Source: JBBQYD01 sp942493075 (GTDB lineage: Bacteria; Verrucomicrobiota; Verrucomicrobiia; Limisphaerales; UBA8199). Taken from it: a DNA stretch of 64,000 bases. The DNA is taken from assembly GCA_942493075.1 (NCBI GenBank), contig OW818681.1, forward strand, positions 558,001 through 622,000, given 5' to 3'. Under the pieces are notes generated by a model. That model did no database searches, was not told the DNA's origin, and saw only the letters and a program-made list of their open reading frames with translations. Shown here piece by piece: positions 23,881-32,674 of the stretch (the stretch's first letter is position 1; each line of letters starts with the position of its first letter). Both the position numbers and the translations under genes were made by a program.

Positions 23881-24210
23881 TCACTCGCCGATGGCCAGCA
23901 ACTCCACTTCGAAAATCAACGTGGCCTTTGGCGGAATAGCACCCGGGTATCCACAATCCCCATAGGCCATCTCAGGCGGAATCGTGAGCCGGACTTTATC
24001 CCCAACGCGCATCGTGGCCACTCCCTCATCCCACCCTTTGATGACCTGGCCGGTGCCCAGGGTAAATACAAAAGGTTCGAGACGATCGACCGAGCTGTCG
24101 AACTTGGTGCCGTCCTGCAGCCAGCCTGTGTAATGGACCGTAACGCTTTCCCCACATTTCGGAACCGCTCCTTTGCCCTCAATGAGTTTCTCGATTTTCA
24201 TCTGCGCCAT
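23881..24210 (-). CDS. FKBP-type peptidyl-prolyl isomerase
   Basis: The 109-residue single-domain FKBP starts at the ATG at 24210 (MAQMKIEKLIEGKG). Fold-defining stretches are VTVHYTGWLQDGTKFDSS, FVFTLGTGQVIKGWDEGVA, MRVGDKVRLTIPPEMAYG and ATLIFEVELLAI, with the active-site Tyr, Phe, Asp, Trp and Ile residues in place. It has no signal peptide, so it is cytoplasmic and assists folding at proline bonds. It is divergent from ppk1 and closes the Rhs locus on this side. Confidence 0.92.
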   Translation of the reverse strand: MAQMKIEKLIEGKGAVPKCGESVTVHYTGWLQDGTKFDSSVDRLEPFVFTLGTGQVIKGWDEGVATMRVGDKVRLTIPPEMAYGDCGYPGAIPPKATLIFEVELLAIGE

Positions 24211-24423
24211 GGTATGCACGATTCGGTTCCCCGCAAGTGCCAGATGACGAAGGCGCCTGAAGGATCATGCACTTTCTACAAATGGGTAGGGCGGCATTGC
24301 CAAGGCCGCCGCCGACCAATCACCACAGCCGGCGCTGGGTCCTTAGAAGCCATTCTTGGCGAGAGCGGCGCCACCACTAAAGCCGGGTCGTCCGTGCCAT
24401 TGGCAAAAGAGGGCAGTTGGCCT

Positions 24424-26616
24424 ATGATTAGCGGCGACGTGCAACCCAAACATACAAGCACCGGGTTCGGCCCCTCCCATTTCATCAATCGGGAGTTAAG
24501 CTGGCTTGAGTTCAATCAACGAGTGCTGGAAGAAGCGCTCGATGAACGCAACCCATTGCTTGAACGGCTCAAGTTTTTCTCCATCACCAGCTCAAATCTC
24601 GATGAGTTTTTCGAGGTGCGTGTTGCCGGCTTGAAACAACAGATCGAGAGCGATGTGGTCGAACGCTCCATCGATGGGCTCACGGCTTCTGAGACCTTCC
24701 GCGCCATCGTTAAGCGAATCCGGAAGATGGTGGAGGCCATGTACCGATGCTGGCGCGAGGATCTGATGCCGGCTTTAGCTAAGAACGGGATGCGCATCGC
24801 CACTTCCCAGGATGAATTTGATCCGGCCGACCGCGAGTGGTTGGGGAATTATTACCGAACTCAAGTGCGTCCGGTGCTGACGCCCCTGGCCATCGATCCA
24901 GCCCATCCGTTCCCGCAGTTGCTCAACAAATCGCTCAACCTGATTGTGCAGCTTGAAATGTCGCGGGAGGGGGCAACCGATCAGCACATGGCTGTCGTGC
25001 AAATCCCTCGCATCCTGCCCCGGTTGGTGAAGCTGCCGCGAGAAGATGGCAGGATGGATTACATTTATCTCGGGCGTTTGATCGGCGACCACCTTGCGGA
25101 CTTGTTTCCTGGGACACGGATCATTCGGTATTGGCCTTTTCGTGTCACCCGAAACAGCGAGCTTTACATTGATGAGGAAGAAACGGCCAACCTGCTGAAG
25201 GCGGTGGAGAATGAGTTGCACAACCGGCGCAAAGGCGACGCGGTGCGATTGGAAATCGAGGCCGGCTGCCCGTCCCCAATCCAGGAGATGCTCCTGCAAA
25301 CCTTGCGACTTACGGAAGACGACCTTTACCTGATACGAGGTCCCTTGAATCCTACGCGGTTGATGGCCCTTTACGAAGGGGACCATTCACCGGAGTTGCG
25401 CGATCCACCTTTCGTGGCGCCGGAAGCTCCGCCAGTAGCTGAGGCGACGGACCTCTTTTCCGTCATCCGCCAGCGCGATGTGTTGATGTACCATCCGTAC
25501 GAGAGCTTCAGAACAGTGGTCCGGTTTTTAGAGCAGGCGGCGGCTGATCCTGATGTGCTCGCGATCAAGCAGACCCTCTATCGCACTGGGGGTGACGTTC
25601 GGATCATCGGCGCATTGGAGAACGCTGTGAAGAACGGCAAGCAAGTCACCGCTGTGGTCGAACTCAGGGCCCGGTTTGACGAAGCTAACAATATTCAATG
25701 GGCCCGGCGCCTGGAAGAGAGCGGGGTTCATGTCGTGTATGGCCTCGTGGGATACAAGATCCACGCAAAGAGTTGTCTCGTGGTTCGTCGTGAGGGGCAC
25801 CAACTCAGACGTTACGTGCACGTGTCCACGGGGAATTACAATCCCACGACAGCCCGGCTTTATACCGATCTAGGGCTGTTGACCTGCCGTCCTGAGTTCG
25901 GGGAAGACGTCACGAACTTCTTCAATCTGCTTACGGGGATTTGCCAGTTTCAGCCGATGAAGAAGCTCATCGTGGCGCCATTTGAACTGCATTCGCAGCT
26001 ATTAAAGCTGATTGAGCGCGAGGCTGATAATGCCCGCCGGGGCCTGCCCGCGCGGATTATTGCCCGCATTAATTCGCTGGCTGACCCGCATTTGATCCAG
26101 GCTCTATACCGCGCCTCTCAGGCGGGCGTGAAGATCGATCTTATCGTTCGCGGCATCTGTTCACTGCGGCCCGGCGTTCCCGGGGTGAGCGCGAATATCA
26201 CCGTGCGCAGCATTATTGATCGTTTTCTGGAACACTGCCGGATTTATTATTTCGAGAACGCCTGCCAGCCGGAGGTGTACCTGGCCAGCGCGGACTGGCT
26301 CCCCCGTAATATGTTTCGGCGCATTGAAATGGCATTCCCGATTGTCGATGGGAATGTGCGGGAACGAATCGTGCGCGATCTGTTGGGCACTACGATGGCT
26401 GACAACACCCGCGCCCGGTTCTTGCGCGCGGATGGGACCTATGTTAAAGCCCGGTCAGCACAGGGGATCCGCCCAAGACGCAGCCAGTTTGACTTCATTG
26501 AGATGGCGCGTCAGGCCGCAACTCCCGAGCGTGTGAACCCTAATGCTACCGGAAAACGCAGGATCACTGTTAGGCTCGCGAAACCGGCATTCAAAAAGAA
26601 GCAGGTCAAAAAATAG
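24424..26616 (+). CDS. ppk1: polyphosphate kinase 1
   Basis: The 730-residue protein covers the usual PPK1 length. The N domain has FINRELSWLEFNQRVLEEAL and LKFFSITSSNLDEFFEVRVA. The catalytic part has LAIKQTLYRTGGDVRII, VVELRARFDEANNIQWAR, GYKIHAKSCLVVRR (the phosphorylated His), HVSTGNYNPTTARLYTDLG and ASADWLPRNMFRRIE. It polymerises ATP gamma-phosphate into polyphosphate at the membrane. The longer open frame upstream of 24424 is antisense to the FKBP gene and is not part of the protein. No phosphatase (ppx) or pho gene is adjacent. Confidence 0.96.
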   Translation: MISGDVQPKHTSTGFGPSHFINRELSWLEFNQRVLEEALDERNPLLERLKFFSITSSNLDEFFEVRVAGLKQQIESDVVERSIDGLTASETFRAIVKRIRKMVEAMYRCWREDLMPALAKNGMRIATSQDEFDPADREWLGNYYRTQVRPVLTPLAIDPAHPFPQLLNKSLNLIVQLEMSREGATDQHMAVVQIPRILPRLVKLPREDGRMDYIYLGRLIGDHLADLFPGTRIIRYWPFRVTRNSELYIDEEETANLLKAVENELHNRRKGDAVRLEIEAGCPSPIQEMLLQTLRLTEDDLYLIRGPLNPTRLMALYEGDHSPELRDPPFVAPEAPPVAEATDLFSVIRQRDVLMYHPYESFRTVVRFLEQAAADPDVLAIKQTLYRTGGDVRIIGALENAVKNGKQVTAVVELRARFDEANNIQWARRLEESGVHVVYGLVGYKIHAKSCLVVRREGHQLRRYVHVSTGNYNPTTARLYTDLGLLTCRPEFGEDVTNFFNLLTGICQFQPMKKLIVAPFELHSQLLKLIEREADNARRGLPARIIARINSLADPHLIQALYRASQAGVKIDLIVRGICSLRPGVPGVSANITVRSIIDRFLEHCRIYYFENACQPEVYLASADWLPRNMFRRIEMAFPIVDGNVRERIVRDLLGTTMADNTRARFLRADGTYVKARSAQGIRPRRSQFDFIEMARQAATPERVNPNATGKRRITVRLAKPAFKKKQVKK

Positions 26617-26617
26617 G

Positions 26618-27382
26618 CTACTGCCGCCGGCGCATCAGCCAGGCACCTATGCCGAGCACGAACAGGCTCGCCGTGGTGGGTTCCGGCACAACGAGTGGGA
26701 CACCGAACGAATCCACCGAAGAGAAGGTGATGGTGTTGCCAAAACCACCCGCGCCGCTGATCGTTTGCAGACTTTCCAAGTTGGAATATCCGGTTTTTGT
26801 CACATTGAGGGTTTCAAATGCAAAACCGGGGTTCTCGACCGCGCTAAGTCCTACAGACGTCCAGGAAAAACTGAATGTAAAATCCTGGGAGTAGACGTTA
26901 CCTGCGGGATTAAAGCCCACGGAGATTTGGTCGTTCTCAGGCAGTGGAACAAACGAGCCGCCTGCCACGAGTTCGTAAAGCCTCCCTCCATTCAGTTCAC
27001 AACTCAGGGCAATCGCATAGTCTGCCGTGAAGCCTGGTGCAAAATTGACCGTAGATCGTGCACTATCGTCCATTGCAACGGAAATCGAGCGACGAAAACC
27101 ATCTCCGTAATCCTTAAGTTGCTGGTTGCTGCTGAATCCGCCCGGCTTCGTGTCCAGGTATATAACCAACCCATCCTGAAAGGCGCCCGATCCACGCGTG
27201 TACTTGCCATAGACCATGGTGGCGTCCTTTGTCAATTCCAGTGCACCGCCAGAGATGCTCCAGCCTCTCGCACTCGGTTCTTCGTTCCATTGCGGCCCAT
27301 AGTAAACATCCGCGATAACAGAATTCAGTGAGCAGGCGCACAAAAGTAAACACGTTGATCGAAGCGTGACAAATGGGTGCAT
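26618..27382 (-). CDS. PEP-CTERM-sorted secreted protein
   Basis: The ATG at 27382 gives a Sec signal (MHPFVTLRSTCLLLCACSLN). The 254-residue protein is beta-rich with no recognised domain and ends in a PEP-CTERM sorting signal: VPEPTTASLFVLGIGAWLMR plus a basic tail. Such proteins are cleaved by an exosortase (EpsH type) and reach the cell surface or matrix; no exosortase gene lies nearby. The gene is convergent with ppk1 (1 base between stops) and divergent from the redox operon. Confidence 0.88.
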   Translation of the reverse strand: MHPFVTLRSTCLLLCACSLNSVIADVYYGPQWNEEPSARGWSISGGALELTKDATMVYGKYTRGSGAFQDGLVIYLDTKPGGFSSNQQLKDYGDGFRRSISVAMDDSARSTVNFAPGFTADYAIALSCELNGGRLYELVAGGSFVPLPENDQISVGFNPAGNVYSQDFTFSFSWTSVGLSAVENPGFAFETLNVTKTGYSNLESLQTISGAGGFGNTITFSSVDSFGVPLVVPEPTTASLFVLGIGAWLMRRRQ

Positions 27383-27687
27383 GAACGCGTTTGTAGCGCG
27401 ACATTGAAAAGTTGTCAATATGTAAATGTAAATTGTTTTTACCCCGTTTGCTCCGGGTTGGAGTGATTGCCAGAACACATCATTGATCAGTTGGACAGGA
27501 CGGAAAGGGCTCATATCCTGCACTTGGCATTGCCGCCACACTCTTTGAGGTCTGGTGTTTGTTCAACCTGATTGTCCACCGTTTCAGCCATGCGATGGGC
27601 AAAAAAGGGTCGGTAAATGGCAAATGCGCTGTAGCTACTGATCCGGCTTCCATCGAAACTGAAGTTGGTTTAAAAACGGCTACGCTT
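27383..27687. other. divergent intergenic region with shared upstream element
   Basis: Between the PEP-CTERM gene (minus) and the redox operon (plus). AT-rich at 27400-27440. It contains the first copy of the bipartite element described at 27577-27636. No gene. Confidence 0.6.
27577..27636 (+). promoter_or_regulatory. bipartite upstream element, copy 1 (redox operon part 1)
   Basis: Box 1 CACCGTTTCAGC (27577-27588), a GGCAAAAAAG core, and box 2 at 27611-27636 (GGTAAATGGCAAATGCGC then TGTAGCT). The same two boxes occur at 32563-32622 with an identical 22-base gap; box 1 is 12/12 and box 2 is 23/26 identical. Each copy ends about 51-52 bases before the start codon. Likely a shared promoter, regulator site or leader structure; which of these is not known. 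Confidence 0.75.
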
Positions 27688-27996
27688 ATGTCCACATCCA
27701 CCAGCCGGCAACAGAATCGGCGAGAGTTTGCCCGTAGTCTCGCTCGCTATGCCATGCTTGGCATTCTGAGCGTTGGCGCACTCATCGCTGGGCGCACCTC
27801 AAAAGCCCTGGGCGGTCGCTGCGTGAACCGGGGGATCTGCAACGCATGCGGGCGCTTGCCACTCTGCGGTCTGCCTTCGGCCCTTTCGACCCGTCAGCAG
27901 CAGGGGCAGAGCGCACGGCTTTCACTATCTGAATGGATGAAGCTGCGCCGGGCGCGGCGCTCTCGCAATCAGGCCGAGCCAACTCAGGAAGCCTGA
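27688..27996 (+). CDS. small Cys-rich membrane protein, first gene of redox operon
   Basis: The ATG at 27688 gives 102 residues: a polar basic start (STSRQQNRREFARSLARYAM), one membrane helix (LGILSVGALIAG), then a Cys cluster (GRCVNRGICNACGRLPLCGLP) and a basic tail. The four-Cys cluster could bind a metal or an Fe-S cluster. Its stop overlaps the start of the next gene (TGATG), so it is translated with it. No family recognised; context suggests a small accessory or electron-transfer subunit. Confidence 0.6.
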   Translation: MSTSTSRQQNRREFARSLARYAMLGILSVGALIAGRTSKALGGRCVNRGICNACGRLPLCGLPSALSTRQQQGQSARLSLSEWMKLRRARRSRNQAEPTQEA

Positions 27997-29033
27997 TGGA
28001 AACCAATCCCAACAATGTAACGCGGCGTCAGTTCATTGGGCGCAGTGTGCTGGGGTTGTCCGCAGCCGCAACCGGCGGTTTAGGCTTGTTCTCCGGGAAC
28101 CTGCAAGCGGGACCAGGGGATAAGCCCAATCCTTTCGCCCTGAATACCGAGGGCTTGCGAGAGACTGATCCCAAGCTGATCAGCCATGCCGAGAGCACGG
28201 CATTTCAGATGCTCTTTCCTGAGGCCCGCCGCATTTCTGTGTCCGGCGAGAAGCTTTTTGTAGCGGCCGGCAATCATCTCCGTGTTCTCAATCTGAAGGG
28301 CGAAGAACAGTTGGCCGTTGAATTCGCAGAACCGGTTCGATGCGCGGCAGGCACACGGGATGGACGGATCTTCATCGGTTTGAAAAGCCGGGTTGAAGTG
28401 CGAGACAGCAAAGCATCATCTCTTTCCAGTTGGGATCTACCTAGTGAGAAAACCTGGCTTTCCGGAATGGTTGCTGGCAAGGAGGATTTGTATTTGGCGG
28501 ATTCCGGCAACCGGGTGGTGCTCAGATACAATTTCGAGGGGAAAGTCCTTGGACGCATCGGTGAGAAGAATGCTCAGCGAGGAGTTCCCGGCATAATCCT
28601 GCCTAGTCCATACCTGCAAGTAGCTTTGGGAAAAGACGGGTTGCTGCGCGTCAACAATCCCGGTCGGCACCGGGTGGATGTTTACACTCCCGATGGAGAT
28701 CTGGAAATGCATTGGGGTGTTGCGGGCGGTGGTATCGCCGGATTTTGTGGGTGTTGCAACCCGATTGGCATCGCGGTGCTGCCGGATGGCCGCTGCATCA
28801 CGAGCGAAAAGGGTGTGCCTCGAGTGAAGCTTTACGACACAGACGGCACATTCAAATCCGTGGTGGCGCGAGCCGAGCTTTTTCCGAACAACGCCAGGTC
28901 CGGTGCGGCCCGGCGGGCGGACGGTTTGTTGGGCGGCCTGGATATTGCAGTCGATGACAGTGACAGGGTGTACGTCATGGATCTGGTGAGTGGCCAGGTG
29001 CGCGTGATGATTCCTGTGGAGAAGAAGTCCTGA
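27996..29033 (+). CDS. Tat-exported NHL/beta-propeller protein
   Basis: The start at 27996 overlaps the upstream stop by one base. The 345-residue protein opens with a twin-arginine signal (NVTRRQFIGRSVLGLSAAA), as expected for a protein folded before export. The body has repeated NHL-like strands (KLFVAAGNHLRVLNLKGEEQ, LYLADSGNRVVLRYNFEGK, VDVYTPDGDLEMHWG, GIAVLPDGRCITSEKG). A GFCGCCNP motif could ligate a cofactor. It lies next to a Tat ferredoxin gene (2-base gap), so it is probably part of a periplasmic redox complex. Function otherwise unknown. Confidence 0.75.
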   Translation: METNPNNVTRRQFIGRSVLGLSAAATGGLGLFSGNLQAGPGDKPNPFALNTEGLRETDPKLISHAESTAFQMLFPEARRISVSGEKLFVAAGNHLRVLNLKGEEQLAVEFAEPVRCAAGTRDGRIFIGLKSRVEVRDSKASSLSSWDLPSEKTWLSGMVAGKEDLYLADSGNRVVLRYNFEGKVLGRIGEKNAQRGVPGIILPSPYLQVALGKDGLLRVNNPGRHRVDVYTPDGDLEMHWGVAGGGIAGFCGCCNPIGIAVLPDGRCITSEKGVPRVKLYDTDGTFKSVVARAELFPNNARSGAARRADGLLGGLDIAVDDSDRVYVMDLVSGQVRVMIPVEKKS

Positions 29034-29035
29034 AC

Positions 29036-29602
29036 ATGGACCCAGCCAAAGAAAACGAAGTTAGCAGGCGCGGTTTTATCCGAGAAGGTGCACGCGTTGC
29101 CGCCGTTGCTGGAGTGGGCGGCGTGCTTGGGTTGCTGGCTGGGAAAGCAACGGGTAAAGAATTCGTGTGGCAGATCGATCCGCAGAAATGCGTGCGCTGT
29201 GGCAATTGCGCGACAGCATGTGTGCTGGAGCAATCCGCAGTCAAATGCGTGCATGCCTACGCAATCTGCGGTTATTGCGAGTTGTGCACGGGATACTTTG
29301 AGCCTGAACCAAACGCGCTCAATACCGGCGCGGAGAATTGCCAATGCCCTACGGCTGCCATTAAACGCACCTACGTTGAAGATCCATACTTTGAATACGA
29401 AATCGACGAGGCATTGTGCATCGGCTGCGCGCGTTGTGTAGAAGGCTGCAACCTGTTCGGTAATGGATCACTATTCTTGCAGGTGCGTCACGACGTCTGT
29501 GTGAACTGCAACGAGTGTGCCATCTCAAAGGTATGTGCGGGCGACGCGTTCCGTCGCGTACCGGTTGATCAACCTTACATCCTCAAGACGATCAGCCATT
29601 GA
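29036..29602 (+). CDS. Tat-exported polyferredoxin (NapG-like)
   Basis: The 188-residue protein has a twin-arginine signal (SRRGFIREGARVAAVAGVGG) and four Cys groups for 4Fe-4S clusters: CVRCGNCATACVLEQSAVKC, CGYCELC with a later CQCP, CIGCARCVEGC, and CVNCNECAISKVC. This arrangement is close to NapG/periplasmic polyferredoxins, which pass electrons between a membrane quinol-oxidising subunit and periplasmic enzymes. It lies 2 bases after the propeller gene; the next start follows its stop by 2 bases. Confidence 0.85.
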   Translation: MDPAKENEVSRRGFIREGARVAAVAGVGGVLGLLAGKATGKEFVWQIDPQKCVRCGNCATACVLEQSAVKCVHAYAICGYCELCTGYFEPEPNALNTGAENCQCPTAAIKRTYVEDPYFEYEIDEALCIGCARCVEGCNLFGNGSLFLQVRHDVCVNCNECAISKVCAGDAFRRVPVDQPYILKTISH

Positions 29603-29604
29603 CC

Positions 29605-30930
29605 ATGAAGCGCCTTTTTCTCAGCTTAAGCCTCCTGGTCTGGTCCCTGGTTGCCCCGAGCATTTCTGCCGAACAGCGTTTTCCGCCTCCGGATTTTGAA
29701 AGCGGCCACAAGCTGCCGGAAATGACGACGCCGCTCCCCCGGGCTTCCTGGCTGGCGGCGGCGGATGTTGCGGTTCTTGCTGTATGCCTCGGCATAGCCA
29801 CCTATCTGATTTATAGACGGCGTTCTCGAAAGGGATTGATCGCGCTGTCCCTCTTTTCGCTCGCCTACTTTGGCTTTTATCGGAACGGATGTATCTGTGC
29901 CATCGGGTCCATTCAGAACGTGGCGCTAGCCCTGGGCGGCGAGGGATATGCGGCGCCCGTCACAGCCATACTCTTCTTCACCCTGCCACTAGGAGTGGCG
30001 TTGTTTGCCGGCCGGGCCTTTTGTGCCGGAGTTTGCCCGCACGGCGCCCTTCAAGATCTCGTCTTGCTCAAGCCCATCAAAGTGCCTCCATGGCTGGAAC
30101 ATGGTTTGAGTGTTCTGCCTTTTATCTATCTGGGAGCCGGGGTGCTTTTTGCCGCCACGGGCAGTGCGTTCATCATCTGCCAGTACGACCCGTTTGTCCC
30201 GGTGTTCCGTCTCAACGGTCGCGTGCTCATGGTGGTTATTGGGGTGGCCCTGCTCCTGCTCGGCATGTTCGTCGGGCGTCCTTATTGCCGTTTTCTGTGC
30301 CCATACGGCGCGTTGCTCAAAATGGGCGCTGTGCTTTCCCGCCGGCGCGTTCGCGTGACGCCGGATTACTGCACGAAATGCAGTCTCTGCTCGGCAGCCT
30401 GTCCATTCGGTGCCATGCGCGAGCCCGAGACTGGCAGACCTGCTCCTGCGCAATTGTCACGAGATCGCACGCGGTTGGCAGTGTTCCTTGTTGCCGTACC
30501 GCTCCTGATAATTGGGGGCGCATGGCTGGGCTGGAGATTCAGCAGCACCGCTGCGCTTGTGCATCCTCGCGTCGATCTGGCTGCGCGGTACCTTCAAAAA
30601 CGCGAGGCGCCCCCGCGCACCGGTGCCCCATCTCCAGCCGAGTTGGAACTGCAACGGGCCCGCGACAACCCACGTGAGCTGCTTCTGGATGCAGCGCGGA
30701 TTCGCCGTCACTTTGAGATTGGGACTACGATTTTCGGCGGATGGATTGGCCTCGTGATTGCCGCCAAGCTCATTAGCTTGTCCTTGCGCTGCCAACGCAC
30801 CGATTACGAGCCCGACCGTGGTGATTGCGTCGGGTGCGCCCGGTGCTTTGAGTATTGTCCAAACGAGTTGGTTCGGCGGGGAATCATGGCGCAGCCTCCT
30901 GTGGCGACTGCTCCAGAGAAGGTGGCCTAG
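29605..30930 (+). CDS. NapH/NosR-like polytopic membrane ferredoxin
   Basis: The 441-residue protein has a signal-like start and several membrane helices. It carries two C-x3-CP motifs facing the cytoplasm, typical of the NapH/NosR/RdxA group (FCAGVCPHGALQDL and YCRFLCPYGALLKM), and an extra CICAIG near residue 96. Classic 4Fe-4S sites are YCTKCSLCSAACPFGAM in the middle and DCVGCARCFEYCPNELV at the C-terminus, the latter an addition to the usual NapH length. It would oxidise or reduce quinone and exchange electrons with the Tat ferredoxin encoded just before it. Confidence 0.85.
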   Translation: MKRLFLSLSLLVWSLVAPSISAEQRFPPPDFESGHKLPEMTTPLPRASWLAAADVAVLAVCLGIATYLIYRRRSRKGLIALSLFSLAYFGFYRNGCICAIGSIQNVALALGGEGYAAPVTAILFFTLPLGVALFAGRAFCAGVCPHGALQDLVLLKPIKVPPWLEHGLSVLPFIYLGAGVLFAATGSAFIICQYDPFVPVFRLNGRVLMVVIGVALLLLGMFVGRPYCRFLCPYGALLKMGAVLSRRRVRVTPDYCTKCSLCSAACPFGAMREPETGRPAPAQLSRDRTRLAVFLVAVPLLIIGGAWLGWRFSSTAALVHPRVDLAARYLQKREAPPRTGAPSPAELELQRARDNPRELLLDAARIRRHFEIGTTIFGGWIGLVIAAKLISLSLRCQRTDYEPDRGDCVGCARCFEYCPNELVRRGIMAQPPVATAPEKVA

Positions 30931-31801
30931 CCAGGGCAAAGTAGAAGAGCCGTCTCGGCTCTTCTGGCACCCCTGATCGGGGTGCCATTCCGAATCTGCA
31001 TCTAGCCGGAGGGCTTCGCTTCTCTGCGACGCTCCGGCTACTTTTTGGCAACCCTTCTGGTTGCGGGAGCCTAGCCAAGCCGGTCAACCGATCGGTAACC
31101 GGTGGCATTGCGCGTGCAAACTTGGGAATGCGCTACGCGTTTTCGAGTGCGGCGTGAAGCTTGCGAAGCGCCGCTTTCTCGCACGAATGAGCTATGAGAA
31201 ACGGGAAAGGATCGAACAGGGGAGCACCCGAGAAAACAGAGGAGCGAAGCAGAAGAGACCAGAGGTGTCGTTCGCCCCTGTAGGCCGCGTCTCCTGACGT
31301 GGCGGCACCTTGCGGTGCGGCCACCCGAGGAAGCCAGAATGGAGAACGAATCCCACACACACGGCGTTCATCCACATCGTGACTTGGTGCGGGGTTTTTA
31401 CACTGTCACGATGGCGTTTTGCATGAAGGCACAACCCGCGTTGGGGTTGTGTCGGACAACGCCGCAGGACCCAGGGTAGATCGTCCCGCGCCTTCACTTC
31501 GCTTCGGCTCTGAACGATCAACCCCGGGCTTTGGGACGCAACACCATTGGTGTTGGGGAGGCTTGCCTAAGCCGAAGTCAACCGGAGGGCTTCGCTTCTC
31601 TGCGACGCTCCGGCTACTATGTGGCAACCACCTGGTTGCTCAGATGTTCCAGATGCGCGGAAGTATGAGCAAGTTACCTGCCTTCAGCCCTTAGCCTTTA
31701 TCCTTCAGCCTTGCCTACGAGTGCCCCGCCGGGCGCGTCCCTTTTTCCCGAAGCCATCAACGGTGCAGATCAGCGGTTTTCTGTGGGCTATCTCTCCTCG
31801 A
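30931..31801. other. repeat-rich gap splitting the redox locus
   Basis: No gene supported. It contains two copies of the CCGGAGGGCTTCGCTTCTC / GGCAACC..GGTTGC repeat (about 31000-31065 and 31575-31640), GGCACCCCTGATCGGGGTGCC (30969), and a GCGCTACGCGTTTTCGAGTG element (31130-31175). A TTCAGCC microrepeat lies near 31680. Confidence 0.55.
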
Positions 31802-32461
31802 TCACTGTCCCCGTCTCAACCGGTACATGGCCAGTCCGGCGCTCGCGTCTTCCTCTACAAAACAAGTACCCGCACCATTGCGGTTAACGGCTGTGGTCAC
31901 CGCTGCCCAATTCGGATCACTGAAACTTGCTCGACGCTCCAGGACCAGGTCCGTCCCATCCTCGGGCCATTCGATGCGAAGCAACCCGGCACCGGCCGGT
32001 TTAATGGCGAGCTCGGGTGGCGGCAGGATGTTCACATGAAGCATTGCAGTGCCTCGTGTGATTACCGCGCTGGCGTCATTCGAGCTCTGAACCAACAGCA
32101 GGCGGATGGTTTTAACTTCGTCGGTTAAATTGGTGAACAGGGGAACGAACACTTCGCGTTCCAATACCCACGAGAAACTGACGTCACCTTCCGTATGGGA
32201 ATAATCCTGCTCGGCGATCGCGGTGCCATCTTCTGTTTTGAAGGTCACAGTCCCGTAGTATCCGCGGTGGCCCGGTGTGAACCGAATGGTAACCCAAGCG
32301 GAGGTGGCACCCTTCGTGACATAATAATCGCTTTGGGAGAACTCAAAAATGTTGGGGACAACCGTATCCTTCTTCGTGATTTGGCCCGGGGCGGAAACGA
32401 TGGCCAAGCTCCAAATGATGAGGACGAGAGCGTTGCATCCGAGACGGTATGGCTGGTTCAT
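31802..32461 (-). CDS. secreted Calx-beta domain protein
   Basis: The ATG at 32461 gives a Sec signal peptide (MNQPYRLGCNALVLIIWSLA). Residues about 35-145 are a Calx-beta domain (FEFSQSDYYVTKGATSAWVT, TVTFKTEDGTAIAEQDYSHT, VFVPLFTNLTDEVKTIRLLL), which usually binds calcium in surface adhesins. The C-terminal ~75 residues are another small beta domain (IEWPEDGTDLVLERRASFSD). 219 residues in all. It is divergent from the second part of the redox locus, as the PEP-CTERM gene is from the first part. Confidence 0.75.
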   Translation of the reverse strand: MNQPYRLGCNALVLIIWSLAIVSAPGQITKKDTVVPNIFEFSQSDYYVTKGATSAWVTIRFTPGHRGYYGTVTFKTEDGTAIAEQDYSHTEGDVSFSWVLEREVFVPLFTNLTDEVKTIRLLLVQSSNDASAVITRGTAMLHVNILPPPELAIKPAGAGLLRIEWPEDGTDLVLERRASFSDPNWAAVTTAVNRNGAGTCFVEEDASAGLAMYRLRRGQ

Positions 32462-32562
32462 GACAATGGTCGCTTGCGGAACAGGGCATCTGCCCCGAAA
32501 GCCACCTCCATCATCCGAAATGAACATGGATATTCGAATGGGGTGAAGTGCTCAATTTTCTA

Positions 32563-32622
32563 CACCGTTTCAGCTCTCAGCGCGGCAAAATAAGACCGGT
32601 AAAAGCCAAATGTGCTGTAGCT
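32563..32622 (+). promoter_or_regulatory. bipartite upstream element, copy 2 (redox operon part 2)
   Basis: Box 1 CACCGTTTCAGC (32563-32574), core GGCAAAATAAG, and box 2 at 32597-32622 (GGTAAAAGCCAAATGTGC then TGTAGCT), spaced exactly as in 27577-27636. Lies about 52 bases before the start of the PQQ-like gene. Confidence 0.75.
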
Positions 32623-32674
32623 CCTTTTGGCTGTTCCCTGGACAATAACGGAGGTACAAGAGCAGAGGCCTTTA

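Noticed and set aside
23785..24423. Possible 213-residue N-terminal extension of polyphosphate kinase
   Set aside because: It runs antisense over the intact FKBP gene and PPK1 proteins normally start near the HFINRELSWLEF motif.
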